DNA of 64,000 nucleotides from Alphaproteobacteria bacterium. Its GTDB lineage: Bacteria > Pseudomonadota > Alphaproteobacteria > Micavibrionales > Micavibrionaceae. The stretch lies in contig JAUHWR010000001.1 in NCBI GenBank assembly GCA_030427385.1, positions 620,001 through 684,000 of the forward strand. The letters are read 5' to 3'. The notes below the pieces were generated by a model that was given only the letters and a program-made list of their open reading frames with translations, was not told the DNA's origin and ran no database searches. The position numbers and the translations under genes are program-made. Shown here piece by piece: positions 18,258 to 25,649 of the stretch. Each line of letters starts with the position of its first letter. The stretch's first letter is position 1.

Positions 18258-18361
18258 AATTTGTCCCTTTTTTAGATGAATTGATATTCTTTTGAATTTT
18301 CTATTATAGGGAAGGTTTAAGTAGATTTCTAACCTTATAAGCTTTTGACTATTTATAACAT

Positions 18362-18401
18362 AGAAAGGCGCGATATGTGCTTGTCATACCGCGCCTTTCT
18401 G
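18362..18401. terminator. Long hairpin downstream of the RTX gene
   Basis: Arms 18362-18372 and 18391-18401 pair perfectly over 11 bases, and the stem extends inward with one mismatch. It lies 20 bases after the RTX gene stop. There is no clean T run, so it may stabilise the 3' end rather than terminate. Confidence 0.5.
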
Positions 18402-18421
18402 TAAATATAATGAGTTAAGTT

Positions 18422-20590
18422 TTAAACAAAATCATTAGCATTGATCTGTGAAATATTTATGTCCTCGATAGTGACTTGGGTTTTTCCCCATGCAATTTTA
18501 ACATCTGATCCGGATTTGGAAATGTTCAACTGCTTGTATGAAGCGCCTTTGAAATCGAGTAAATCTTTGCCATTTTCAAAATCAAGAATACGATCATATC
18601 CTTCATTCTTTTCGAAGACAAAGATATCTTTACCGCCGCCGCCGCGTAGCGTGTCATTTCCAATACCGCCAAACAACATATCATTACCGCTATCGCCATA
18701 AAGTTTGTCATTGCCGCCATCGCCGAAGATCATATCATTGTCAGATCCACCACGTAGCGTGTCGCCGCCGTCTCCGCCGCGCATACGGTCATTGCCATTA
18801 TTACCTTCAATCTGATCGGCACCGTAACCACCATACAATTTGTCGTTACCGTTATCCCCAAACAGCTTATCGTTACCTTTATTGCCATGAATAATATCAT
18901 TTTGGTTACCGCCGCGAATGCGATCGCTACCATCATTCCCGTTCAAATCATCTGCGCCGTCGCCGCCATAGATATTATCATTATCATTGCCGCCATAAAT
19001 CGCGTCATCGCCATTTTCGCCGTATAACTTATCATTGCCGTCACCGCCGCGAATATGGTCATTGCCATAGCCGCCACGAATAGTGTCAATGCCCTTATTA
19101 CCGCTTAGCTTATCATTACCATGATCGCCATTGATTGTGTCTCTACCGTTCCCGCCATAGATACGATCATCTCCGGTTTTGCCTGATATTGTGTCATTAC
19201 CATCTTCTCCGTATATAACATTCTTCGCCCAGTTACCGGTAATTTTATCACCTTTATTGGTGCCGGTAATATTTTCAATATTAATAAGGACGTCCCCTTT
19301 TGCGGCACCGTTATTATTAGAAGATTTTGTTAAATCAACCGTTACAGAGCTCGCCGAGGTAATATAAGATACAGTATCAATACCGGCGGCACCGTTAACA
19401 GTCATTTTCCCTTTTTCATTAGCAAAAATGTAATCAGATCCATTGCCGGAATTGATATTATTAAAGCTACCATTTGTAAGTAAGAAATCATCATTCTTAG
19501 TTGCATCAGAAGATATTTTGGATGTAATGCCCGTTTCCTTATCAATAATATCCTGATAGGTGACATCAATGCTGATTTGACTGCCAAGTAAAGCTACATC
19601 AAATGCATCTACATCAAGTTGCGTTTTATTGCTGTTTCCTTGAACGGATCCGCCTGAACTAACAGTTAAATCTTTTAATGCTCTTGGTGTATAGAACATA
19701 GTTAAAACGTCATATCCTTTTTGTTCCAACAAATCATCAATACCCTTAATGTTTTTCCCTGAGGTATTTGCATAGTGCGCACCGCCATAAACAATAACTG
19801 TGGTTTCCCCTTCTTTTGAGACAACATCCTGACTTAATAAATAATCAACGGTCTTTTTGTCATCTAGACGTTTTACGGCATCATTCGGTGAAATTGTGCC
19901 TCCTGGTGTGACGTTTGGCATATAGCCTTTATCAATACCACCAACGTCAACGCCTAAGTTATCTGCTTTTTTAACAAGGGTGTATAGACCTCCATATAGC
20001 TCTTTCTCTCCTGCATTTAGGCTGTCAAAAGTATTTAGATATTCATTTTTTGTAGATGCAGCGCGTATATATGATTTTTCGCTCTCTACATGTTCAGGGG
20101 GAAGTTCAACACCGACAAATCCAACATTACTACCTTCAAGGGCCTTTGCTAGATCAGAAAATGTTTCACTCATATTTGCATGACCTTCACCAATCCCGAC
20201 GACATCAGTTCCTAATTCTGAAGCAGATGCCAATAGTTTTGATAAGCCATTAGAGCCCCCGTAAATTTTTGCGGCAATTTCAGGTGAGTTTTGAATAGCT
20301 TCAGACAGTGTCATGTCTCTTGCTTCTGCATATTCCTCGAATGCTCGGGCTTCTTCCTCGGGGTTTTTACCCCAAAAACGAGATGGGGATGGCTGGCCGG
20401 TCAGGGTTTCTACTACCCACGTTAAGCCGTCGCCAACTGTGCTTAGGATAGGGTCAACAATATTATCATAAATGCTATTTGCCGCATTTTGGATAGCATT
20501 AGTAAAACCGGAAGTTACACTACTTACAAAATTACCAACACTACTTGCAAAATTGCTTACCGCATTTGAAATACTCGACGTCCAAGACAT
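18422..20590 (-). CDS. RTX secreted protein with TraB/Tiki-like domain
   Basis: The 722-residue protein has no Sec signal. Residues 1-60 are Ser/Asn-rich amphipathic. Residues 125-300 carry GEGH (134-137), VELPPE (161-166) and VYGGAHYANTSG (267-278), the three spaced motifs of the TraB/PrgY/ChaN/EreA/Tiki superfamily, which includes metal-dependent proteases and haem-binding proteins. Residues 461-658 are 22 uninterrupted calcium-binding GGxGxDxUx nonapeptides, and the last 64 residues end in ANDFV, a typical type I secretion tail. I chose the ATG at 20590 (GGAG 9 bases upstream) over the GTG at 20599. The complete type I exporter in this window is at 54-57 kb. Substrate and target are unknown; secretion is inferred. 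Confidence 0.8.
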   Translation of the reverse strand: MSWTSSISNAVSNFASSVGNFVSSVTSGFTNAIQNAANSIYDNIVDPILSTVGDGLTWVVETLTGQPSPSRFWGKNPEEEARAFEEYAEARDMTLSEAIQNSPEIAAKIYGGSNGLSKLLASASELGTDVVGIGEGHANMSETFSDLAKALEGSNVGFVGVELPPEHVESEKSYIRAASTKNEYLNTFDSLNAGEKELYGGLYTLVKKADNLGVDVGGIDKGYMPNVTPGGTISPNDAVKRLDDKKTVDYLLSQDVVSKEGETTVIVYGGAHYANTSGKNIKGIDDLLEQKGYDVLTMFYTPRALKDLTVSSGGSVQGNSNKTQLDVDAFDVALLGSQISIDVTYQDIIDKETGITSKISSDATKNDDFLLTNGSFNNINSGNGSDYIFANEKGKMTVNGAAGIDTVSYITSASSVTVDLTKSSNNNGAAKGDVLINIENITGTNKGDKITGNWAKNVIYGEDGNDTISGKTGDDRIYGGNGRDTINGDHGNDKLSGNKGIDTIRGGYGNDHIRGGDGNDKLYGENGDDAIYGGNDNDNIYGGDGADDLNGNDGSDRIRGGNQNDIIHGNKGNDKLFGDNGNDKLYGGYGADQIEGNNGNDRMRGGDGGDTLRGGSDNDMIFGDGGNDKLYGDSGNDMLFGGIGNDTLRGGGGKDIFVFEKNEGYDRILDFENGKDLLDFKGASYKQLNISKSGSDVKIAWGKTQVTIEDINISQINANDFV
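18617..19210 (-). repeat. Tandem 27-bp RTX coding repeats
   Basis: The stretch encodes 22 tandem nonapeptides, so the DNA shows a degenerate 27-base period rich in GCC/GGC. The units differ in third positions, which indicates long maintenance rather than recent duplication. Confidence 0.85.
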
Positions 20591-20708
20591 TATACACACT
20601 CCTCAATTCATAATTATTAATCAAAAGTTAAAATTTAGTTTATAATATTGATAATCTTAATGTCAAATTGCAGGCGTTTATTTTTTAATGATGATTACGT
20701 ATTACGAA

Positions 20709-20735
20709 AAAAACCCGGCATATAGCCGGGTTTTT
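20709..20735. terminator. Bidirectional terminator
   Basis: An 11-bp perfect stem (20709-20719 with 20725-20735) carries a CCCGGC core, a 5-base loop and A/T runs on both sides. It ends the minus-strand membrane-peptide operon 18 bases past its last stop. Its stem core is identical to that of the terminator near 21590. Confidence 0.85.
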
Positions 20736-20752
20736 ATGATTAGTTATCAACG

Positions 20753-21328
20753 TTATTTTCTAAAAGAAATGTGAGCGCTGAAATCGATATTTTTAACTCT
20801 ATGATCGCCGGCCATTGTGGCAGCCCACCAAGAAGCGACCGCAGCGAGGAGCGATGTAGCGCCAGTAATAAATGCATATACGATCATACTATTTTGCTCT
20901 GCATCCGTAATTTCTGCAGGGGGAACTTGACTATCAGGTGTATCAAGTACCTCTAGTAAGCCTGATGCAAAAACAAACATGGATATACCGGCAAATACAA
21001 TAACGGTGCTAAGTGCCCATGCAGACAAACCATATAATCCGTCGGATACTTCTGCTTCATGTGGGGTGTAATCATGATTTGGGGCATGAACATATCCGGC
21101 AACATAGCCACCCGCTAGGGAAGATATAAGTTGCACCCATAATATCCAAATTCCAACGGCGACTACATTCCATGTTAATAGTGAAGCATCATCGCTTAAT
21201 GTATTTTCTTTTGATAAGCCGATTGCGGCTCCGAATTGTAATAGCACGATACTGATTGCAATGGCGACGAAGGCCCCTGCAAAGACCGGGCTGAATTCAA
21301 AACGATTATTTATATTGATTGCTGTCAT
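20753..21328 (-). CDS. Four-helix membrane protein (PhnA-like of alphaproteobacteria)
   Basis: The 191-residue protein has membrane segments at about residues 12-36, 50-80, 95-125 and 148-172. Pattern AGAFVAIAISIVLLQFGAAIGL, then WILWVQLISSLAGGYVAGY, resembles a family of alphaproteobacterial membrane proteins often labelled PhnA-like, a label without functional basis. GGAGG lies 5 bases before the ATG and overlaps the end of the 24-residue peptide gene, so the peptides and this protein form one operon with a stress-type promoter at 21535-21560. A structural or stress role in the envelope is inferred from context. Confidence 0.6.
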   Translation of the reverse strand: MTAININNRFEFSPVFAGAFVAIAISIVLLQFGAAIGLSKENTLSDDASLLTWNVVAVGIWILWVQLISSLAGGYVAGYVHAPNHDYTPHEAEVSDGLYGLSAWALSTVIVFAGISMFVFASGLLEVLDTPDSQVPPAEITDAEQNSMIVYAFITGATSLLAAVASWWAATMAGDHRVKNIDFSAHISFRK

Positions 21329-21337
21329 TATATCCTC

Positions 21338-21412
21338 CTATGCCAAACCGACAAATGATAAGATCGCCATAATGATGACAATAAGTCCTACGAGATAGAT
21401 TATTTGATTCAT
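21338..21412 (-). CDS. Small hydrophobic membrane peptide, 24 aa (type B)
   Basis: The gene begins MNQIIYLVGLIVII and encodes one hydrophobic helix. AAAGGAAA lies 8 bases before the ATG, a strong ribosome site. It starts 17 bases after the stop of the type A peptide and ends 9 bases before the next gene's ATG. Its stop codon abuts that gene's GGAGG, so translation is probably coupled. Not similar in sequence to the type A peptides beyond being a single helix. Function unknown. Confidence 0.65.
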   Translation of the reverse strand: MNQIIYLVGLIVIIMAILSFVGLA

Positions 21413-21429
21413 AATTAGTTTCCTTTCGA

Positions 21430-21501
21430 TTAAAAAATTAATAAGAGAATGATAATAAGGGGTATCGGTATTCCGATTAACCACATGATAATTGCAGGCA
21501 T
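21430..21501 (-). CDS. Small hydrophobic membrane peptide, 23 aa (type A)
   Basis: The peptide begins MPAIIMWLIGIPIP and continues as Leu/Ile only. It is a paralogue of the 17589-17660 peptide, with the same length, the same W-L-x-G-x-P-I-P core in the same position and a terminal Phe. Two AAGGA-type sites precede the ATG. It is first in an operon with the type B peptide and the four-helix protein, and a GGAAC-N17-GTTT promoter ends 34 bases upstream. Too short for automatic gene calls; conservation of the core between two loci is the main support. Confidence 0.7.
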   Translation of the reverse strand: MPAIIMWLIGIPIPLIIILLLIF

Positions 21502-21534
21502 TTCCTTTTTCCTTTCCCTGGTTGTTATTAAACT

Positions 21535-21560
21535 AAACCATTCAAATTAAACAAAGTTCC
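21535..21560 (-). promoter_or_regulatory. Candidate EcfG-type promoter of membrane-peptide operon
   Basis: On the minus strand GGAAC (21556-21560), then 17 bases, then GTTT (21535-21538). The site lies 34 bases before the first ATG of the peptide operon. Confidence 0.5.
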
Positions 21561-21570
21561 CGGAGAATAA

Positions 21571-21603
21571 AAAAAAACCCGGCTATGTGCCGGGTTTTTT
21601 TTT
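21571..21603. terminator. Bidirectional terminator
   Basis: Perfect stem with ACCCGGC/GCCGGGT core, a 5-base loop, and runs of seven or more A and T on the two sides. It ends the minus-strand CBS-domain gene and nearly duplicates the terminator at 20709-20735. Confidence 0.85.
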
Positions 21604-21625
21604 ATTTATTATATATTTTCTAAGA

Positions 21626-22066
21626 TTAAGCGGCTTGTTTTTGCTTTTGTTTTAAGCCCGCTGTAATATCGCGTAAAGTTTCGCCTGTTTCCTGCATTTC
21701 GGCATATTGTGCAAGATCGCCCATGGAAACAACACCAACAAGGCGTTTATCACGGTTTACCACCGGCATGCGACGCACTTTAATTTCTGACATATTGTTA
21801 CAAACATCAACTGCGTCCATGTCATTATAACAATAGTAGGTTTTTTCCGTCATAATGTCGCGAACCTGAGATGATGGTTGCAAATTATCGGCAACTGCAC
21901 GGATCGCAATATCACGGTCAGTAACCATTCCGACCAACTTGTCGTTCTCTCCGACCGGCATAAAGCCACAATCTAGGCTTTTCATTTTTTGTGCGCATTC
22001 TTGTATAGACGCATTTGGGGAGACCCATTCACATGATGGTGTCATAATTTCTGATATCTTAGGCAT
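21626..22066 (-). CDS. CBS-domain pair protein
   Basis: The 146-residue protein consists of two CBS domains, at about residues 7-60 and 72-128, each with the G-x-V-[ST]-[DM]-[RG]-D-[IL] end motif (MVTDRDIAIRAV and VVSMGDLAQYA). Stand-alone CBS pairs bind adenosyl nucleotides and sense energy or redox state (family knowledge). AAGGAG lies 7 bases before the ATG. A divergent 67-base gap separates it from murB. A specific partner is not visible. Confidence 0.9.
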   Translation of the reverse strand: MPKISEIMTPSCEWVSPNASIQECAQKMKSLDCGFMPVGENDKLVGMVTDRDIAIRAVADNLQPSSQVRDIMTEKTYYCYNDMDAVDVCNNMSEIKVRRMPVVNRDKRLVGVVSMGDLAQYAEMQETGETLRDITAGLKQKQKQAA

Positions 22067-22133
22067 TGTAAACTCCTTATATTTTGTGGGGATTTGTGTA
22101 AACTAACATACAAACGAATAAAGGAAAAGTTTC

Positions 22134-23063
22134 ATGCATGTTAGAGGAAAGATCACCAAAGACGCGCCAATAGGTGCGCAAGGATGGTTTAAGTGTGGCG
22201 GGGGGGCAGAAATATTATTTAAACCGGCTGATATAGAAGATTTACAAAATTTCCTCAGCGAGGAGAAGGCACAGGTTCACATATTTGGCGCATTGTCTAA
22301 TACCATTATACGGGATGGCGGTTTGGAAGGAACATCCGTTCGCTTGGGGCGTGAATTTGCGAAGATTGAGGTATTGGATGATCTGCGAATTAAGGCGGGT
22401 GCTTTGGCACTTGATGCCAATGTGGCCAATGTGGCAGCCGATGCCGGTATCTCAGGAATGGAGTTTTTTAGCGGCATTCCGGGAACGATTGGCGGTGCGC
22501 TACGAATGAATGCGGGGTGCTATGGGCGCGAGGTTAAAGATATTCTTATATCATGTGAAGTTTTAGACCCGCAGGGACAAAAGCATACTCTAAGCGCGGA
22601 TAAAATGGGACTGTCTTATCGACATAATAATTTGCCAGAGGGGTGGATTTTTTTAAATGCAACTTTTACCGGAGAGGGGGGGGCGCCGGAAGAAATCCAT
22701 AAACATATTGCACATATTAAAGCCAAAAGAGAGGAGAGCCAACCCATTAGAGAAAAGACGGGAGGGTCAACCTTCGCCAATCCATCGGCAGATGATTTGG
22801 CACGCGCCGGATTGCCGCTGGATATAAAAGTATGGCAGTTAATTGATCAGGTTGGTGGACGTGGGTTGTGTATCGGCGGCGCGCAAATGAGTGAAAAGCA
22901 TTGCAATTTTATGATAAATACCGGAAGCGCCACAGCCACAGATTTGGAAAATCTGGGTGATGAAATTCGAAAGCGCGTACATGAAGCGACAGGCATTACA
23001 TTGCGCTGGGAAATTCGTCGAGTAGGCAAAAAAAATCCGGATAAAATTTCCGGATTTTCTTGA
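22134..23063 (+). CDS. murB: UDP-N-acetylenolpyruvoylglucosamine reductase MurB
   Basis: MurB reduces UDP-GlcNAc-enolpyruvate to UDP-MurNAc with NADPH and bound FAD. The 309-residue type II-like protein has the FAD-binding stretch GALSNTIIRDGGLEGTSVRLG, then GIPGTIGGALRMNAGCYG, and the catalytic-loop motif GGSTFANP with the conserved serine. AAGGA precedes the ATG by 9 bases. murB normally follows murC directly in alphaproteobacterial dcw clusters; here a 4.5-kb block on the opposite strand separates them. The 3' end contains a terminator for the convergent EF-hand gene. Confidence 0.96.
   Translation: MHVRGKITKDAPIGAQGWFKCGGGAEILFKPADIEDLQNFLSEEKAQVHIFGALSNTIIRDGGLEGTSVRLGREFAKIEVLDDLRIKAGALALDANVANVAADAGISGMEFFSGIPGTIGGALRMNAGCYGREVKDILISCEVLDPQGQKHTLSADKMGLSYRHNNLPEGWIFLNATFTGEGGAPEEIHKHIAHIKAKREESQPIREKTGGSTFANPSADDLARAGLPLDIKVWQLIDQVGGRGLCIGGAQMSEKHCNFMINTGSATATDLENLGDEIRKRVHEATGITLRWEIRRVGKKNPDKISGFS
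23026..23058 (-). terminator. Terminator of EF-hand gene inside the murB 3' end
   Basis: Arms 23031-23041 and 23049-23058 form a TCCGGA-centred stem. On the minus strand the stem is followed by eight T. The hairpin lies within the last codons of murB. Confidence 0.75.
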
Positions 23064-23066
23064 GAA

Positions 23067-23681
23067 TTATTTAGCGCCTATTTTAATAGGAATTAGCGGA
23101 TCGGAAGATACGTATCTTTTAAATTCACTGATGTTTAACGAACCATCTTTATTACTATCATAAGTTGCATAAATTTCTGCTGGATCAGAAGCGCGCGTAC
23201 GTGCTTTAAATTCCGCCATATCAATTTGTTTATTACGGTCTTTATCATATACAACAAAGTCCATCGTTAAATGCACTTTTGGTCTACTGTTGAATTCATT
23301 CGCTTGCTCAATTTCTTTAGCATTTTTCCTTTGAATGGCTTCATTTTTAGCAGCAGCCTGTTCAGCCGCAAGTTTGTTTTTTTGCTTTGTTTGCATAAGT
23401 TCTTGTCTATTATTCATCATAACGTCACGGTTTTTTTCAACAAAGTAGCTGAATTCATTTTGGCTTAAGGAACCATCGTTACTTACGTCGTATGATTCGA
23501 AGACATCAGAGGGGATGTTTCCCAAAAACACAGTTTGTAATTCAGCTTGGCTGATTAGACCATTTTGATCTTTGTCAGATGCCCCAAAAGTAAAATTCAT
23601 ATTTCCATTATCTGCGAAAGACGGTGAAGACAGAGCGGTTACGGCCATCATAACAAAAGCGTATTTTTTCAAGTTTTTCAT
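23067..23681 (-). CDS. Secreted four-EF-hand protein
   Basis: The 204-residue protein has a Sec signal peptide (MKNLKKYAFVMMAVTALSSP, cleavage after SFA). Four canonical calcium loops follow: DKDQNGLISQAE, DVSNDGSLSQNE, DKDRNKQIDMAE and DSNKDGSLNISE. A Lys/Gln/Ala-rich helical spacer divides the two pairs. I start it at the ATG at 23681 (AGGAG 9 bases upstream), not at the longer open frame to 23744. It is probably a periplasmic calmodulin-like calcium binder. A GGAAC-N17-GTTT promoter lies 46 bases upstream. The first of three EF-hand genes in a row on this strand. Confidence 0.85.
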   Translation of the reverse strand: MKNLKKYAFVMMAVTALSSPSFADNGNMNFTFGASDKDQNGLISQAELQTVFLGNIPSDVFESYDVSNDGSLSQNEFSYFVEKNRDVMMNNRQELMQTKQKNKLAAEQAAAKNEAIQRKNAKEIEQANEFNSRPKVHLTMDFVVYDKDRNKQIDMAEFKARTRASDPAEIYATYDSNKDGSLNISEFKRYVSSDPLIPIKIGAK

Positions 23682-23726
23682 TTTGTTTCTCCTAATTACT
23701 TTGAGTTCTTTATATATACCATTATT

Positions 23727-23752
23727 AAACACATTAAATGGCAATTAGTTCC
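23727..23752 (-). promoter_or_regulatory. Candidate EcfG-type promoter of EF-hand gene
   Basis: On the minus strand GGAAC (23748-23752), 17 bases, GTTT (23727-23730). The first ten bases, GGAACTAATT, equal those of the promoter at 10883. Confidence 0.5.
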
Positions 23753-23778
23753 TAAAGTTTAAAGTTATGATTATAAAA

Positions 23779-23810
23779 AAACAGGACAAAGTGTAAACTT
23801 TGTCCTGTTT
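23779..23810. terminator. Terminator between EF-hand genes
   Basis: A perfect 14-bp stem pairs 23779-23792 with 23797-23810 around a 4-base loop, with A-rich flank giving T's on the minus strand. It separates the second EF-hand gene from the first. Confidence 0.85.
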
Positions 23811-23837
23811 CCTTTAACCTAATTAATAAGCTAGGGA

Positions 23838-24230
23838 TCAATGATCCATTTGTGTTTCATCAGCAGGAGCTTCTGGAGCGTCTTCGATGTTAACTTCTTG
23901 CTCAGAACGTGCCAAAGCGGCGAATTCTTCTGCATTTAAAGAACCGTTTGCATCAGCATCATAAGATGCAAATTCACCAACATTAACGTCAGCATCAGCC
24001 AAAGCGGCGAATTCTTCTTCGGAAACAGCTTCGTCATGATTTGTATCATAAGCAGCAAAGTCAAAGTTTGCTGGAACTGTTTCTGTAATGGCGCCTTCGC
24101 CTTCAACACCTAGCTCTGCGCCTGTATGCTCAACAACTGTGTCAGTTGAAACAGTTGTTTCAGCAAATGCTGGAGCAGCGATAAAGCCAAGAGCAGCTAA
24201 TGCTAATGTAGTTTTACGAAAATTAATCAT
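23838..24230 (-). CDS. Secreted two-EF-hand protein
   Basis: The 130-residue product has a signal peptide (MINFRKTTLALAALGFIAAP, cleavage after AFA). Two EF-hand loops, DTNHDEAVSEEE and DADANGSLNAEE, share the flanking repeat EEFAALA. The tail is acidic. The ATG at 24230 has AAAGGA 8 bases upstream; five more in-frame codons upstream are not needed. It is a paralogue of the gene at 24452-24910: same signal start ([IL]NFRK), same leader context, same domain order. Periplasmic calcium binding is inferred. Confidence 0.8.
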   Translation of the reverse strand: MINFRKTTLALAALGFIAAPAFAETTVSTDTVVEHTGAELGVEGEGAITETVPANFDFAAYDTNHDEAVSEEEFAALADADVNVGEFASYDADANGSLNAEEFAALARSEQEVNIEDAPEAPADETQMDH

Positions 24231-24400
24231 GAAGTATCCTTTCAAGGTGTTTATTTTTTAACTGATGAGAATCTACGTCATGAAACTTACACTAAAATTA
24301 CAAAATGATGTCTGTCGAAAATAAATATTATGTCTCGAAAACATTTGTTTTATTGTGGGTGTTGCTTGCTCATGAGACGTAAGTTCACACTAGTTAAAAT

Positions 24401-24435
24401 TCTATTCCAAGACATTTGTTTTGCCTTGGAATAGA
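24401..24435. terminator. Hairpin downstream of EF-hand gene
   Basis: Arms 24401-24411 and 24425-24435 are an 11-bp perfect inverted repeat with a 13-base loop, 16 bases after the stop of the EF-hand gene at 24452. The minus-strand flank ATTTTAAC gives only a short T run, so termination is probable but not certain. Confidence 0.55.
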
Positions 24436-24451
24436 GCCGATTATTAGTATT

Positions 24452-24910
24452 TTAATTTGTGTAGTTTGTCTGAATTTCTGTCTCAGTCTCTACTTCAGAG
24501 CGTGACATTTTATCAAATTCAGTTTCATCAAGCATACCATCTTCATTCATATCATATGAGCTGAATGTATCTGTTGATATGTTTGCATCTGCATTCGAAG
24601 AAAATTCTTCCTCAGTTACCATGCCGTCTGCATCTTGATCATATGTTCCAAAGCTCAAATCTGTAGCGGAGTTTAAATCCGTATCCACGCCAGCATTTAA
24701 GTCTGTACGATTTTCTTGTGTTAAAGTTCTGTTTGTTTGCTCATTAGCTCTATTTAGGTCAGATTGCGCATCTACATTAAGATCAGTAGTGACAGAACCT
24801 GTTCCTAAACCAGTTGCTGTATTTACTGATAAGCCGGTTTGTGCAAGTGCTGGGCCGGTGATTACTCCAAGTGCGATAGCTGTTAGACCGATTTTACGAA
24901 AATTTAACAT
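24452..24910 (-). CDS. Secreted two-EF-hand protein
   Basis: The 152-residue protein has a signal peptide (MLNFRKIGLTAIALGVITGP, cleavage after ALA). An Asn/Thr/Asp-rich disordered segment with repeated L-N-[AV]-x-x-[DQ] units follows. Two EF-hand loops, DQDADGMVTEEE and DMNEDGMLDETE, precede a short C-terminal tail. AAAGGA lies about 8 bases before the ATG, in the same context as its paralogue at 23838-24230. The pair probably arose by tandem duplication, with the disordered insert gained or lost in one copy. A role as periplasmic calcium buffer is inferred. Confidence 0.8.
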   Translation of the reverse strand: MLNFRKIGLTAIALGVITGPALAQTGLSVNTATGLGTGSVTTDLNVDAQSDLNRANEQTNRTLTQENRTDLNAGVDTDLNSATDLSFGTYDQDADGMVTEEEFSSNADANISTDTFSSYDMNEDGMLDETEFDKMSRSEVETETEIQTNYTN

Positions 24911-25016
24911 TGTTCATCCTTTCATATTAGTAGTAAATGTTATTACTGATATAAATAGATGAAACTATCATTTGTTCCGTTACAAAAATGTAAAACTTTG
25001 TATCCGTTTCGTAACA

Positions 25017-25649
25017 TTAAGTTCCAAAAAACCTATCGCCAGCATCCCCTAGACCGGGAACAATATAGCCAACATCATTTAAGTGATTATCAATTGCCGC
25101 TGTATAAAGTAGTACATTCGGAAAGTGTTCTCGTAAGTTGGTGATTCCTTCAGGAGCGCAAACAAGTGTAATCAGCGTGATATCTTGAATGCGGGCGCCG
25201 CGTTTAAGAAGAATATTAATCGTTTCAATCATAGAGCCCGCGGTGGCAAGCATTGGGTCACATATAAATATTGAACGCGCTAAATTTTTAGGCAGTTTAG
25301 TTAAATATTCAACAGGCAGGAGAGTATCTTCATCACGATAAAGACCAATATGAGCGGTATCAGCCTCGGGCAAAACATCTTGCAAACCGTCCGACAAAGC
25401 CAGTCCAGCGCGCAAAATGGGAACAATAAGCGGGGATGGTGATGTTAATTGCTTTGCTGCCGTCTTAGTGATGGGCGTTTCAATATTGATAGGATTTAAT
25501 GATAATTGCGCCGTCGCATAAATAGCTAATATACGGGAGATTTCAGTTACATTTCTTCGAAAATCATGGGTTAGGCAGGATTTATCACGCAGTTTTCCAA
25601 GGCGGTCGGCAATTATTGGGTGAGAAATGATGTGGGTGTTGTCATCCAT
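25017..25649 (-). CDS. upp: Uracil phosphoribosyltransferase
   Basis: Upp converts uracil and PRPP to UMP for salvage. The 210-residue protein shows HPIIADRLGKLRDK, the VPILRAGLALSDG segment, the PRPP loop FICDPMLATAGSM (Ala where most Upp have Gly, DPMLATGGS), and the uracil-recognition C-terminus YIVPGLGDAGDRFFGT. The ATG at 25649 overlaps the carB stop in TGATG, so it is translationally coupled to carB. It is last in a five-gene operon starting with carbonic anhydrase. Confidence 0.95.
   Translation of the reverse strand: MDDNTHIISHPIIADRLGKLRDKSCLTHDFRRNVTEISRILAIYATAQLSLNPINIETPITKTAAKQLTSPSPLIVPILRAGLALSDGLQDVLPEADTAHIGLYRDEDTLLPVEYLTKLPKNLARSIFICDPMLATAGSMIETINILLKRGARIQDITLITLVCAPEGITNLREHFPNVLLYTAAIDNHLNDVGYIVPGLGDAGDRFFGT

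Noticed and set aside
18617-19210. Repeat array as CRISPR
   Set aside because: The 27-base periodicity is in-frame coding for calcium-binding nonapeptides, units are degenerate and there are no spacers or cas genes.
24974-24978. GGAAC upstream of the EF-hand gene at 24452 as a fifth EcfG promoter
   Set aside because: After 17 bases the sequence is ATTT rather than GTTT, so the -10 part fails.
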